Source: Agapanthus africanus (Eukaryota; Streptophyta; Magnoliopsida; Asparagales; Amaryllidaceae). Taken from it: 64,000 nucleotides of DNA. This document shows, piece after piece, positions 46,607 through 58,783 of the stretch (the stretch's first letter is position 1; each line of letters begins with the position of its first letter). Below the pieces are notes generated by a model, which saw only the letters and a program-made list of their open reading frames with translations, did no database searches and was not told the DNA's origin. The translations under genes and the position numbers were made by a program. The DNA lies in the NCBI GenBank assembly GCA_030015575.1, contig JASDDO010000026.1:29156079-29220078 (forward strand), written 5' to 3'.

Positions 46607-49600
46607 TGTAACGTTTCAGAAATCGTTTTGCGAATTTTTCCGTTTTAGGGCAAAATTGTCGGTTTTTCCCGTTTTAACCTGATTTCGATCAAACGTCCGT
46701 ATAATCTTACCGACACCTAGTTTAGCTAAAATAAAGCTTGTGCGTGAACTTTAGGGGTATTTGGAAGGTTTTGGTTCAGATAGAATTTTTCCCAAATAAA
46801 ATATTATTTTAGCCGGTAAAATATGCGTGTAAATCGGGAAAATTTTTCTAAATGAAAATTTTTGGGAATCATCACTAAAATTATTTTAGAACCTTTTTAA
46901 ATATCTAGATATTTTTTGGTCAAAGGGAATTATTTTTTAAAAAAAAAGAAAATGAATAAAAGGTGGCATTTTTGCATTAAATGTGCATTAATTGTTTTCT
47001 TTTGCTAGAAAATTCCACACACTTCACCAAAAATCCCCCCATTCTCCCCATGGCCGGCCCTTCCCTTCCCCTTGCTGCCCTCCATCATTTCCACCCATTT
47101 TCAACTCATTTTTCATCAAATAAATCATGAAAAGTCCAATTTAATTCATACAAATTCAAATATAATCATTTTTCCTTCATTTCCTTCACTAATCCTTCAT
47201 GGATCTTCATTAAAGCTTAGTTTTTGAGGCTAAGATGTTGGATTAAGTTTCATTTTGTGTTCTTGGGGAGGTATAATTCTTACCTTAATCCTTTTATATT
47301 TGCTTTAATCTTGTTCTAGCTAGTTTAGTTAGCTAATTATGTGTTTAGTTTAGTTTTTATATTATGATTAATTCATTTATTTTTGGTTTAAGAAATTCAT
47401 GTTAGGGTTAAATTTTTTTTATGTGTTTAGTGTTCTTTTGAAGTGTTAATTTGTGTTTTGGAGAAGATTAACCTAGTAGAAAATGTTAATTTTTGTTAAT
47501 GATCACTTTGTTTAATTATGCAATTAGCTTATTAGGTTTTTGCTAAAACATAATTAGCGAGTGTTAAAAATATAGGAATGATTAAGGTAGCTTAGTTAAG
47601 TTATTTTAAGGTGTTTGTTATCGCTAGATATGCATTAGCTTGAAACTAGTGCGGAATTTTGCGATAGGTTGCTTACTAGATTTCGGGATTTTTCCGACGT
47701 GAGTTCGATTGGTCGTTACAAGGTTATATCTATTGTATTCCTCGTACTTATTGTATTGTGTTGCGCGATCGGGACGATCGGGGTCCAGTCGTGGTGTTTT
47801 GTAGTTTAGCGACCCCAATTAGGGTTTTTGGCCGGTATCATGCGCGATAGATGCGCTAAGCGCGCAGTATAATTTTCCGAGCGTTTTCATCGCGTTTCGT
47901 TGTCTTTTCGTCGATGCAGGATATTTGCTTATGTGTTGTGTTTGTGAAATTTTAGGTTCGCAAGCGGGGACTTCGGACGCTACGACAAGGGAAAAACAGG
48001 TGGTAGGCTTCACCTAGCTTGGAGCGTTGGTGAGTAGATTTAACATCTACAGGGGAATCGCCCGCATGGCGTTATGCGTCAGGGCTAGAGATTTTATTAC
48101 TTGTCGCATATTCTACGTTATTATTAGAATTGCGCCTTTACCCTATTACTTAGATGTAGTTGTGCCTGGACTAGTAGTAGTAGGACACTGCACATATTAT
48201 TGACGATTCATGTTGCACGAGCACTGATTATATGCTACACACACTGTCAATAATTGCCATGTCACACACAAACCACTTATAGATCTTATATTGCTTGGTT
48301 AGGGACATTGTGACATTGATTCATACTGCTTATCATATATGGCATTTAGCATACCTGTATTCCTATAAAGTATTGTACCATTAGCGATAGGTACATACAC
48401 ACTCCCTGTCATAGCTACAGGTATACCTTGCACATACTGTTCTTATACCCAGGGGGTATACTATATCATTGCTTATAGGTAGACACATTATCTTGCTATA
48501 CCTTATTGATTTCACATACATCTGGTTTTAGCTACATGTTTACCTTCACTTGATGTTATTTAGAAGTGGATAAATAGGAACCGCATGATATTTGTATTAA
48601 CTTGATGCAGTTAATTAGCGGTTTTTCCTTTATAGGCTTGCATTTCAGATATGGCGCACATATTATATTCATGGATTTTCGCATTGTTATATGGATTTTT
48701 CATGATGTTTTCTGGATTTGGGGACCGTGGTAGTTCATGAAATTATGCATTATTTGAAAGACCCGGTTTCCTTGATATTGATGTTTCTGCAGCCACCATG
48801 AGATTTATCGATTCTGATATATGCCCGATTCGAGAAGTGAGGAGGCACCGTCTGTGGGTACATGGTGGGGCCCGGGGGTACCCCGAAGCAAGAACGATTT
48901 CGCGGTGCTAGGCGATGAGGCTTAGGGGAACCATACCATCCGGTGACAGGACCAATGACTCAACGGCTATCGAGTGGATACCAATGGGAGTCATGTGCGT
49001 ATGGATACTTCGAGAGGCGAGGGTCAGAGCTAGGCACTCGAGCTCTCGGGATAGCGTATGATACGTACCCATCAGGGGGGCCAGTCATGGAGACAGCACC
49101 TGATGGATCAGCATTTCTATGTCGATGCTTGGCATATTGGTTTCATGATATTTCCAATTACTCATTTGTATATATAACAGGGGATTGAGCCACTGTTATA
49201 TATACCCTTACACTAATATTAGGGGAATGAGACGCTAATATATGTGTATTGACCTCATCATATTTATTATGCCATTATATTTAAGATGTTAGAATTTTGC
49301 TGGAGATTTGATTCGGGATATAAGAGATTCATTTGAGATTGGATACTGGAGATATAAGTGAGATATACTTGATATAGTACATACGAGATATGTGAGATCC
49401 ACTTGCTGTTGTACATTCGAGATATGTGAGATATACTTGATATGGTACATATGAGATATGTGAGATCCACTTGATATTGTACATTCGATATATGTGATAT
49501 ATACTTGATGTTGTACATTCGATATATATGAGATATACTTGATGTTGTACATTCGGGATATATGAGATATACTTAATCTTATGAAATTGAGATGAATGCG

Positions 49601-50624
49601 ATACTTAGATGATATGAGAGCCAATTTGGGGGCTGATTTGAGGAATTGGGATTTGATTCTTCTTGATGGATTGTGATCCTACCACGATGTCAGGATTCGG
49701 TGGAAATGACATATTTCATTCCATACCTCACCTTTATCTATTTGTGCACTTTTTCATGTATTTGGAGTACCTGTTAGTGTACCTTTCATGAGTGTTGCAC
49801 ATTTACATTCTCATACCCCCATTGCATGATTATTACATACTGTGTCATATCATTATTGCTTTATATATATTGGTTGTACTTGTTAGTGTACTTTCCATTA
49901 TTCTACATTCATATGACCTGTTATTACTGTAAATTGCATATCTTAGATTCATGCTGTACGTACATTCCTGCGATTACCTGCATATTTTATTTACTATTCA
50001 CGAGTTGGCAACTCACCCCCGTTGTGCCACAGGTGTTACAGAGGGTTCCCCAGAGTAGTCGAGGCTGGCTATTCATCTATCATCTTTTGCTACAGATACC
50101 GCATCGGCTCACAGTGTGCTGTTTTGTTCAGGTGGGTTTTGGTTGTTATCTGTATTTTTATTGTATATTCATTGTATCTTGTACTCTCCATCTACTATTA
50201 TGTTGTTGACTTAGAGACTTGGTGAGGACGATATTGTATAAATTATGGGTTTGTTGTCTTTTATACAGTTTCCTTTCTATCGTCTTCTTTTTCTTCGCTA
50301 CGGCGTCGTATATTTGTTGTGGTGGTTGTTTTCCGCCTTTGGGCGTGGATTTGCTCCCGTTGGGGATGCTTTACATTATATTTATGTTGTACCCATTTTT
50401 GGGGTTGGTTTTTATAAAGGAGGTGCTGCCGAAATTTTCAAGAAAGAAAATTGAACTCAAAGAATTTATATTTGAGATTTTTTTTAATGGTTTAAACAAT
50501 GTTTCTTATCTTTTCTTGTCTTTTAATGGTTTAGATTTCTGGGTTTTGGCTTTCTTTTACTGCGTTACGCCTGTAGACGTTGCGTAGTATTAGGGCCGTC
50601 ACGTGCCAATTTCGGGTCGTGACA
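46607..50624 (+). repeat. 3' LTR of G1 (4018 bp)
   Basis: Same ends as the 5' LTR; followed by CGGTT, the target duplication. Carries the second copy of the 34-bp array (49343-49580). Confidence 0.93.
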
Positions 50625-50629
50625 CGGTT

Positions 50630-51407
50630 AGACATGATTCATCTCTCCCGGTATTGGGGGTTGATATCGCTCTGTGTATGGAGAGCCGTTACGCAAAGTC
50701 CCTGGCCAGGGCAAACGAGATTTGCTGGTAGGCTTCCAGTAGTTTCTCAAGGTGTAATGGGCTTCACTCTGACACGACTTATACCGCTATTAGGGGTCTG
50801 ACGTTTACCTCCCCCTAGGCCCGATATACGATAGTCCTAGATGAACAGACTGGACTGTATGGAGATTATCACATCAGGCGCAGTAGGAGTTCGGATGGGT
50901 TTCCTCATCGTCCTTCTTATCGACATCTACCTAGGGACCGTTACGTACAGCTAGTACCGCTTGCGGCCTGTGGTTAAACCCACTGCCAGCGCAGTGTCGA
51001 GTCTTTAAAGTCCCACAAAAAGAGTTTCCCTGCACCGGACAAAAGGTGTAGAGGCCGTATGGTTTTACGGCAGGGCCGCGATCACTTACATACTCTTGTG
51101 CACGTATTATGATCGGGCAGATAATACTAGCGGGCTTTGGTTTAATCCAGATTCTAGTATTATACAGATGGATTTATTCAGTCAAAGATTATTCGTGTTT
51201 TTCGGAAATACGGATGGGAGGCAGTCTCGTAATTTATCGGGAAGTTTCTAGAAGAAGATGACTCATTTGTTTTTATTTCTTTATGAATTAAACACAAATA
51301 AGATGGAGAGATGAGTTGTAAGTTTTCATTAAATGCTTAATGACTCATGAGGTGATTCACCCTTAGTATTAAATGAAGCTCACAAGATATTTCTAGATAT
51401 TTGATAA
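50630..51407 (+). repeat. Copia B 5' LTR, segment 2
   Basis: Continues the copia LTR after G1. It holds blocks shared with the Copia C LTR on the other strand, such as GTGTAGAGGCCGTATGGTTTTA near 51048 (compare 18910-18930). The last five bases GATAA (51403-51407) are duplicated at 55539-55543. Confidence 0.85.
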
Positions 51408-54400
51408 TGTCACGACCCGAAAGAGCACGTGACTGGCCCTTGAACCATATGAAGCCTATAGGACCCCATCTGATCCAAGTAAGCCAAAAGCCCAGAAATC
51501 TAAAACCATTGTAAGAGTAAGTAAAGAAAACTGGTTTTTAAAGAAGTGGGGGAAAACATGTTTGAAGTCAAGGTTTTTAAATAACTAAGCCGAATGTGCA
51601 TTTTTAAAAGGTAAAGTCTTTTCTAAATATTTCGGCAGAGTTTCTTTTGTAAATACTGGCCCCGAACGGGGTACAACAAGCACAACACATATACAATGAT
51701 AAAAGGCATCCCCAAGCGGGAGCTAGCTCTTCGTCAATTGACGGTCACAATCAAACATGCAATATAATATACAACGCCAAAAGGCGAGGATCAAATCCAA
51801 AAGAAACTCAGTAAGCATGAAAACCGCAATACTACTAAGCGCGACTCTAAGGTCAAATAATACATCACTAAAGTCTGAGTCTGAAACAATATACAAATTT
51901 GGTTGATGGAAATTCTAGATACAAAGAATAATATAAGTACAATGGTGGTTCTTGATGCAAAAGAAACCACCTACCAAATGCAATTCACCCTCAAGGAAGC
52001 AATGTGCCAGAAATGCCGCCTGTACGACAAAACCTGCAAGAACTGTGGCACAACGGGGGTGAGTTGCCAACTCATGAATAGAGAATAACTACAAGCAGAA
52101 ACCGAACGCAAGACATAATCCTAGGTCAAAACGATCAGTACAAAATCCTCAATAAAAACATGTAGCCTATAACAAGGCTAGGGTAAATATCTAACCCGAG
52201 TGTAATCTCATGTGCCTGTGTCAGTGCCTCAGGTAGCAATATATCATATGAATGAGGTATGAATGCATGAGAACAGAATACATGTAAATGAAGAAACTGT
52301 TTTCATAATTTAGTGAGATTTCCTTTGTATTTTTAAAATGAGGTATCATAATGAAATCAGCATAAAACAGTGCCTAACATCGGCACAAAACGTAATCCAA
52401 ATATCTCGATATCTCTGTATCACAGTCTCTGTACCTCAATATCTCGAAATCTCAATGTCTCAATCACAAAATCTAGGGCGCCGTCAGTCCAGACCGGCCC
52501 TACCATCAATCTCAAGACCACGACGGTATCCTCCGGATATCCGACGCGTCAGGTAAAATCACCGGTCGGTAGTGCTCCCCTGCCAGGCTCAACGTCATCA
52601 CCACATTCATCTTGCCCCGGGGTACCGCACCGGGTCCACCATGTACCCGAAACGGTTCATCCGTCTCCTCGAATCGGGTTTCCAAATCCATCAGCAAACT
52701 CATGGTGGACGACTCATACATCATGGGAAAACCGCACTTTTTATTTTAAAAGAGAGAAAATGTTTATTTGTGTTTTTGCGGTTTTCCTCCAAATCCAGAA
52801 AATCTCACGGAAATCCAAATCCAAAACCTCAGTAACATGTAAAATAGTGAATATATGCATGAGAATCCATGAATGCGGCATAACAATGAATAACAGTATG
52901 CATGAAGTAGCAGGTAATAACTACAATGTCTAAACTATTAGCTAATAGGCTATGTCAAGCAATAGTATTTTCTAAGGTGTACGTGACATGGCAATTACCG
53001 ATGAAGATGTGTGTGAGCCGGCAAGTAAGTGTACGTGGTACATACGCAACATCGGTAATGGTGCTGGTGTCCTAACAGCATGATATCAATAATGGAGTAT
53101 GAAACATAATATAAGAATGCGATGCAAAGCGAACCACAAAAAGAGTGGGAGCTGAAACTTGACGCAACTATAACTAATCTGCATTAATCTAATATAAGTC
53201 CTACAAATAGTGCCTTTTGAAATATCACGAATCATGGGGTTTTGAAAATAGGGGCTACGGTGTTTTTATGAAAAGATACGCCTTTTGAAATATCCGTAGA
53301 TCCCTTGACCTGTCTTTTAAAATACCCACGACCCGCTAGTTTTGAAATAGGTAGGAGTCTAATCTAATCTAACAACTACACTAAACTATAAGGCTGAACT
53401 AACAAGCTGAGCTACAGGTAAGGAAACCGCCTAACATCTGAGTCGATATATATATAGATATAATAGTCGGTGATTCCGCCTCAATAGTATCGCGTACGAT
53501 ACAGTATATCATATGACATCCCCAAGTCATGAGTGCGGATCTATCGTCAATGTAAAGCTCATACGGTAAATCGTCGTACGGCATCCCAATCGCTGGGTAC
53601 GGGTTAATATCACACTATCTCATCACATCTCAGGTATCACTATCATCGTATCACATAAGCTGGGGTACTGATCTAAGTCTAGTACAACTGATACCATCAA
53701 CTACTGCGTGTGCAAGCACACGTCCCAAGGCCCACTAGAGATCACGTATCGTATCCCAAATACGAATCACATCAAATTGCCGATCTCACGGCACAAAGCC
53801 CAACATCATCGACTCATCTTCAATGTCATCCAACATCATCAAACACAGTGCAAGTATAATGAATATGCAAGGATGTGCGTGTAGGTGTAAATCTATTCTA
53901 GGGTTCGCGACTATGAACTACACTAATCACTTCTAACCCTACACTATCCATAGTGCACCTAACTATCATATATAATATAACAACTACGGACTGCGGGGGT
54001 GCTATACGCCATCCACCCGACTTCCCCCTTTAGATATAATCTACTCACCTAGCGTCTTCATTTGTAGACGTCGCCACGCGCTTGCTTGTCGTCCCGAAGT
54101 CTTCATGGGGTACCTACACATCAAAGTATCGTATATGCGCATTAAAACCAAATCAAAGCTAAAACGGCATATGAAATCCAAAACGATACGATAAGAGGCC
54201 TATAGGTTAGAACCTATGGCACGCCTTTAAAACCATCAATAAATCCTCTATATCGTCGTATAAACGCCAAATAGTCGAGGTAAAACACAAGACAAAATTT
54301 CAAAATAAAAAATACGGAATACGGAAACACGAATCCAAAACAGCAACTTAGAAAATATGTCCCAGATTTCACCCTAGGTCAATTTATACAAATCTAAATA

Positions 54401-55538
54401 TACCAGGGGTCTAACATAAACATGTAGGAGCTACAGAACCAATACGAGCCAAAATGGTGGGACTCAGGCCGCAAATTGCGGCCAATTAGGATTAATTGGC
54501 GGCCGGGTAAGGGAGTTAGGGGCTGGGGTCTTGGTGGTAGCTTCCTGGGTGCCTGCACATACCACTGTCCAATCAATTTTATTTTAGGATGCCCCGGGTG
54601 ATAGCAGATTCAATATACTCATTACAGATTGCACAAATTTTCCGATATCGGTTTCTAAAATCCGTATTCTGGTTTTAGGCTTCCAGTTAGGGTCTCAATT
54701 CATACACTAGGGTGTTTATATAACCTCAACTGAGCTCAATTTCACATACAACACGAGTTTCCCTCAAACCCTAACTAGGTTTTCTTGAACTCCGCAAAAA
54801 TCAACAATATCGGTTCTAAACTAAACATGGGGTATAAGTAATGCATAAACCAAGTTAATGATTCAGTAAATACATCATTTGGCAACTCAAGAATTTTCTT
54901 GAGTTGCCCCTAGTGGCCAAAATCCATGCTTCTTTGGTCCAATGTGTATATCTTGAGCTTGTGCATCTTTTTTGTGAAATGAGATTGGGGTTTTGGAGTT
55001 GTTTTGAATGTGTTTTGGAGCTTGAAGAGGGGAGGGAAGTGAGGGAGGAGCAGCAGCAGGAGAGAGGAGAAGAGGGAGGGAAATGAAGGGAAGAAAAATG
55101 GCTAAGTCTTTAGTCAATTAAGCCCATACCTCTCTCTCTCACCTACTACCAATTTCTTTAATCTTTTTCCATTTCTTTTCCTTTTCTTTTCTTATTCTCT
55201 CAAAATCCTTCTCCCAAGAATAGTAAACCCAAAGTGAACCATGACAAGAAAATGCACAAGTGTGAAAAAGTGATATGTGCATGTGTTGCACAAAAAAGCT
55301 AAAAACCGATTAGCGATTTTTAATCGCGATTAGCACTAAATTAGTGTCAAACTAATCACAAAAACTTTAAAATGTCATAATTCTCTAATTTACCCTATTT
55401 TAGAATTTTCCATAATTTTCCAAAAATTTTCCCCATTTATTTGTATTTAATAATTCCAAAATATTAAAATATTCAATAAAATAATATTAAATTATAAAAA
55501 TTCCCAAAATTAATATTTTATCTTTTTGAAATGTTACA
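51408..55538 (-). repeat. Solo gypsy LTR (4131 bp), diverged relative of the G1 LTR
   Basis: Plus-strand ends TGTCACGACCCGAAAG and GAAATGTTACA are the reverse complement of the G1-type ends TGTAAC..GTGACA. Target duplication GATAA is perfect (51403-51407, 55539-55543), with no interior, so it is a solo LTR from recombination between two LTRs. Sequence similarity to the G1 LTR is patchy; short blocks such as CCCCCGTTGTGCCACAG (inverted near 52046-52062) and GGTGAGTAG (near 54040) are kept. The frames at 51903-52933 and 54904-55117 have no domain and are chance ORFs. Confidence 0.88.
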
Positions 55539-55543
55539 GATAA

Positions 55544-56059
55544 AGAGATATTTGTATGCTTCATTATATTCTTTCATGAGTTATTATTCATAGATTTATC
55601 ACAAAAGCTTGCTCTCTCCTCAAGTCTTCATCTTCTTCCTCAAAACCCTAAAAGCTCTCATGAGTTGAGAAACCTAGGGTTTAAGTGACTAAGTAATCCA
55701 TCTAATTACTCTACACCCTCTAGGACTTCTAGATTAGCGATCTAGAAGCTGTAGTTATCTCAGATTCGAGATAGGAGCTCAGACTATAAACTCTCGGGTG
55801 GATCATCTTTGACTCGAGGAGGCCGTTGAGGTGCTCATGTTCCATAGAGCCTACGAGGTGCGGAGGATAGCGATGAAAACCCGAAGGACAAGTAACGTGA
55901 GGTATAACTTCGAATCCGAGTAGTTAAACCTCTCGTAGTTTGCTAGTAATGGTTTAGACACGATCCGTGTGCTCAAGTTCGTGTTACGAAGCTTTGATAA
56001 TTGTTTTTCTTATATTCCGCCTTCCCGCAAGCTCATGGGGTGCGTGACATGGACTTACA
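55544..56059 (+). repeat. Copia B 5' LTR, segment 3
   Basis: Last part of the LTR, ending GACTTACA at 56059, one base before the primer site. This part would include R/U5. Confidence 0.85.
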
Positions 56060-56060
56060 G

Positions 56061-56073
56061 TAGTATCAGAGCC
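56061..56073 (+). other. Primer-binding site of Copia B
   Basis: TAGTATCAGAGCC: the Met-tRNA primer site with one G-to-A change (TGG to TAG). Confidence 0.85.
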
Positions 56074-56299
56074 TACTAAGCCTTTACTAGCTTGTTAGCA
56101 ACTAATTAGAACTTCGATCATCGGAAAAACGCGAAAACATAACCCCCGGACCCCTCAAGTTTCTGTCAACTTTAAACGTGTCGAAAAAATTATTTGATAG
56201 GTACTAAAATTCACAGCAGTGAATTCTAAGAATACTGGTGAAATACGAAGTCCCAACTCGGTGAGAACGTCGTGGAAGAGCGTAGGATCAATGCAATCC

Positions 56300-56315
56300 G
56301 CCGCGGATCCGCGGC
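56300..56315. promoter_or_regulatory. Perfect 16-bp palindrome in the Copia B leader
   Basis: GCCGCGGATCCGCGGC, about 227 bases past the primer site. Same core and nearly the same distance as in Copia C (25081-25098). Confidence 0.75.
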
Positions 56316-57447
56316 CGAGTCAACTCCGAGTTGACTCTTATTTGCACAGTAACTCTTATTTTGTGGTGTTTTGTTTTCCTGTATATTTTGTTTCTGCCCA
56401 GGTTATTTCAGTGCTGGCTTGCACATGGGGTAGAGACGGAAAAAGGTTGTCGATCGAAATTCTAAGTTATTTGCTAATCAATTTTTATCTGTGATGTTTA
56501 ATGTGTTCGTAAACCTCCCCTAATTGCTAGTATGTCGGTTAGCAGGGGGTTGCACATTTCTGTAATGGTTTTTACTGGTTTGTGTATATGAACTTGATTG
56601 GATCGTTGTGATGATTAGCCGGGGTTTGAGATGAGTTTTTATATTCTTTCATTCGATGTAAATTGTAATATGATGTAATATTCTTTTGCGGGGCACATTC
56701 GGGCTGAGGTTGTAGCCACCGTTGTATTATTTCATTTACTGTTTTATGCTTCTAGGATAGACCCAAGGAGGGGTGCACAAACTACCGGGTACTTTGAAGT
56801 GTTCAGTGGCCTTCTCACGTTGTTGAGGGAGACCGCTTCACTTCGGGTACTTGGCGGGTAGTTTGCCGTACCCGTAGGTGTCTAGGGTGGGGTAATGGCT
56901 ATTCATCACAACTGTGTAATCCGTCTTTCGTTGCAGGCTCAAAGGAAATGCGGATTGCTTGTATATCCAATAATGTTCATCTGTGATCTGGAATGCCTAT
57001 TATTGCGTCTGACGAATGTACAATATCTATATATGATATCTATTAGGTGTTACTTATGTTTTACACCCGCGCTAGCCCAGCCCCCGCTCTGTTGTTAGTT
57101 AAGTAACCTAACGGGTGAATGATGGGACCCATTGGCGAATGCGGTTGGCATAAGAGGACGTTGTATTTTCATTGTTTTCTGCAATGATAGGTTAATTGAT
57201 GGGACACATTATTTTAATGCAAAGAAAACAAACCAAAGTTGAAATCGCTGGAACAGTTTAAAAGAAACCACTCGGTTATTTTAAAAAGAGCAGAATTTTT
57301 AATTGCGGAGCTTTAACCACTCCTTTTAAAAAAGCTATCAGGTTCCTTCGGTTATATCAAGTTCACTACGTTCACGGTTTGGCCAAAACCAGTCGTAGCC
57401 CTCCATCATTTCATATGAATGGTCAGTAGTATTCAAGATATGTTTGT

Positions 57448-57645
57448 TTGACCCTTAGTCAAGACATAGTGATTGGTAGCTGCTGGGGTGTTCACATGTA
57501 GCATAGATAGATGCGTTGGTTTGGACCAGTCGTATTACTTTGTTTGGCCCTTAGTCAAGAGTACATACGGGTGGGTTCGAATTAACAAGATAATGATGGG
57601 TAAAACTTGACATGTGACTTATGATTTGTTGGCCCTTAGTCAAGG
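57448..57645 (+). repeat. Three-fold TTGRCCCTTAGTCAAG motif in the Copia B leader
   Basis: Copies at 57448 (TTGACCCTTAGTCAAG), 57543 and 57629 (TTGGCCCTTAGTCAAG). Each is a short hairpin, TTGAC or TTGGC pairing with GTCAA around a CCTTA loop. Spacing 95 and 86 mirrors Copia C. Confidence 0.8.
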
Positions 57646-58109
57646 TCATAAGAGCATGGGGCAAAAATCCACATCGGGAGTTTCTAAAGAAACTGAAACT
57701 TGCTAGAGTTGCATACCATTTGGAGTGTGATAATTTTGGTAGGATTCCTTCAGCTTTATCACACGATGATATTTGGATCCCGATCCTACTGTGAGTATCC
57801 GCTACTCATCAGGAGATTCGTCACTTAACGATCAATGCTATAAACTAAGTAGGTGTCTAGAACAGTGTCAGCGGGGCTACGCCTCTAGGGAAAAGAGGTT
57901 ATTTAATTAAGGAACTTCACGAAAGCGCCGTAAAACCTCCCTCGAAGTACCGACACTAGCCTGGCTGAACGGTTAAGCAAGTATTGTACGGTGAGATCAG
58001 TCCTGACTAATTCTTCTTTTATGGTTTGAGAAAGGATTCGAGAAACAGTGGGAGCCATCCAGTTTAGAGAAACTAAAAACTAATCTAAACTTGCAAGAGC
58101 ATCATGCTA

Positions 58110-58140
58110 AAGTGTTCCCTCTCTCTCTCTCTCTCTCTCT
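58110..58140 (+). repeat. (CT)n tract before Copia B gag
   Basis: A CT-rich run of about 30 bases followed directly by GCAG (58141-58144), which looks like a 3' splice site. It also creates a Ser/Leu-rich N-terminal extension if the ATG at 58104 is used. Confidence 0.8.
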
Positions 58141-58151
58141 GCAGCGACCAT

Positions 58152-58684
58152 ATGACCATGACTAGGTTACATCTAGATAACAAAATGACTGAATCTGACT
58201 TTTATGATTGGCAAAGGTCTGTCCAGATGTCCATTGCCTATGACAAGCTGGACTACCCTATTACTACTCAAGCCCCCACCGTCCCAGGCCCAGTTTCCAC
58301 CGTCGCGGATATGGATATCCGTCAGACAAGGGAAAAGGATAATGCGAATGCCAAGTGCCTCGTGTTGGCTTTAGTTGATGGTGTATACCAAAAGCAGCAC
58401 GAGAAGATGGACTTAGTTTCCATCTTTCTCCATAACAAAGATTTATATGGAGAGCAATCTCGTATCGCAAGATATGAAACCTCGAACGAATTATTTCAAG
58501 CGAGGTTGGCTGTCGGGTCATCTGTAGGGGACGACGTCCTTGCGATGACTAGCTATATTGATGAGCTCAAGGACCTGGAGACTACGTTGGGAAACAGGTC
58601 ATATATTGACTTATTTCCACAGTCCCTACCCTCCACTTACACCCTGAAAGAAACCAGGGAGACACCCGCTCTGCTTAATGGGGG
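58152..58684 (+). CDS. Copia B gag, truncated (retrotransposon gag / UBN2-like)
   Basis: Capsid protein of an Angela/BARE-type copia element; it would form the virus-like particle around the element RNA. The frame is open for about 178 residues. Landmarks: ESDFYDWQRSVQMSIAYDKL near residue 14 (the W..F..L pattern of copia Gag starts), KCLVLALVDGVYQKQHEKM, LYGEQSRIARYETSNELFQ, and DELKDLETTLGNRSYIDLF, then SLPSTY, the usual LPxSY end of the domain. I choose ATG 58152 rather than 58104 because the earlier start is inside a CT microsatellite. A Tat LTR tip starts at 58685 and truncates the protein before the zinc knuckle. It is the best-preserved coding piece in the window. Confidence 0.78.
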
Positions 58685-58783
58685 TGTTTCCCCAATCAGA
58701 GCAAAGCTCTGTTTGAATTTCAAAAATTCAAAAATTCAAAAATTGAAGCAACGCTTCAGATTCCTTGCGCTGCGTGATTGATC
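58685..58783 (+). repeat. Tip of a third Tat LTR (Tat3)
   Basis: TGTTTCCCCAATCAGAG at 58685 equals the start of the Tat1 LTR (minus strand from 10294), and the match continues through the AAATTTGAA/TTCAAAAATT-like stretch and GAAGCA.CG.TTCA. Only about 100 bp remain before the next element. Confidence 0.75.

Larger units (their letters stand above)
39249..50624 (+). mobile_element. Complete Ty3/gypsy element G1 (11.4 kb) with 4-kb LTRs and 5-bp duplication
   Basis: LTRs of 4014 bp (39249-43262) and 4018 bp (46607-50624) with TGTAACG..GTGACA ends; target duplication CGGTT is perfect (39244-39248, 50625-50629). Primer site, polypurine tract and motif order give the plus strand. The interior is only 3.3 kb and holds a decayed gag zinc finger, protease and reverse transcriptase; integrase is not seen. 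Motifs resemble chromovirus-type gypsy (Del/Tekay-like), but that is a judgement. With LTRs nearly identical and coding dead, it was most likely moved by proteins of a relative. Confidence 0.93.
56074..58140 (+). other. Copia B untranslated leader (about 2.1 kb)
   Basis: No gene. Homologous to the Copia C leader (23100-25339, other strand), for example ACACCCGCGCTAGxCCAG..CGCTCTG and GTTAAGTAACCTAACGGGTG near 57063-57118. Contains a 16-bp palindrome (56300-56315), a three-fold hairpin motif (57448, 57543, 57629) and, at its end, a (CT)n tract followed by GCAG. The frame at 56219-56494 has no domain. Confidence 0.8.
38596..58684 (+). mobile_element. Copia element Copia B (Angela/BARE-like), interrupted three times
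   Basis: The LTR starts TGTTAGTGTTTATGCCCTAGAGGCC at 38596, is split by G1 (39249-50624) and by a solo LTR (51408-55538), and ends at 56059 before the primer site. Without insertions and duplications the LTR is about 1.95 kb, similar to the other copia LTRs. A 2.1-kb leader and a gag fragment follow, cut at 58685 by a Tat LTR tip. Pol is not in the window. Confidence 0.85.

Noticed and set aside
52370..52933. 187-codon ORF in the solo LTR
   Set aside because: No recognisable motif, not kept in the G1 LTR, and lies in a solo LTR.
58104..58151. Start of copia gag at the first ATG
   Set aside because: The first 16 codons come from a CT microsatellite; the ATG at 58152 fits copia Gag starts better.
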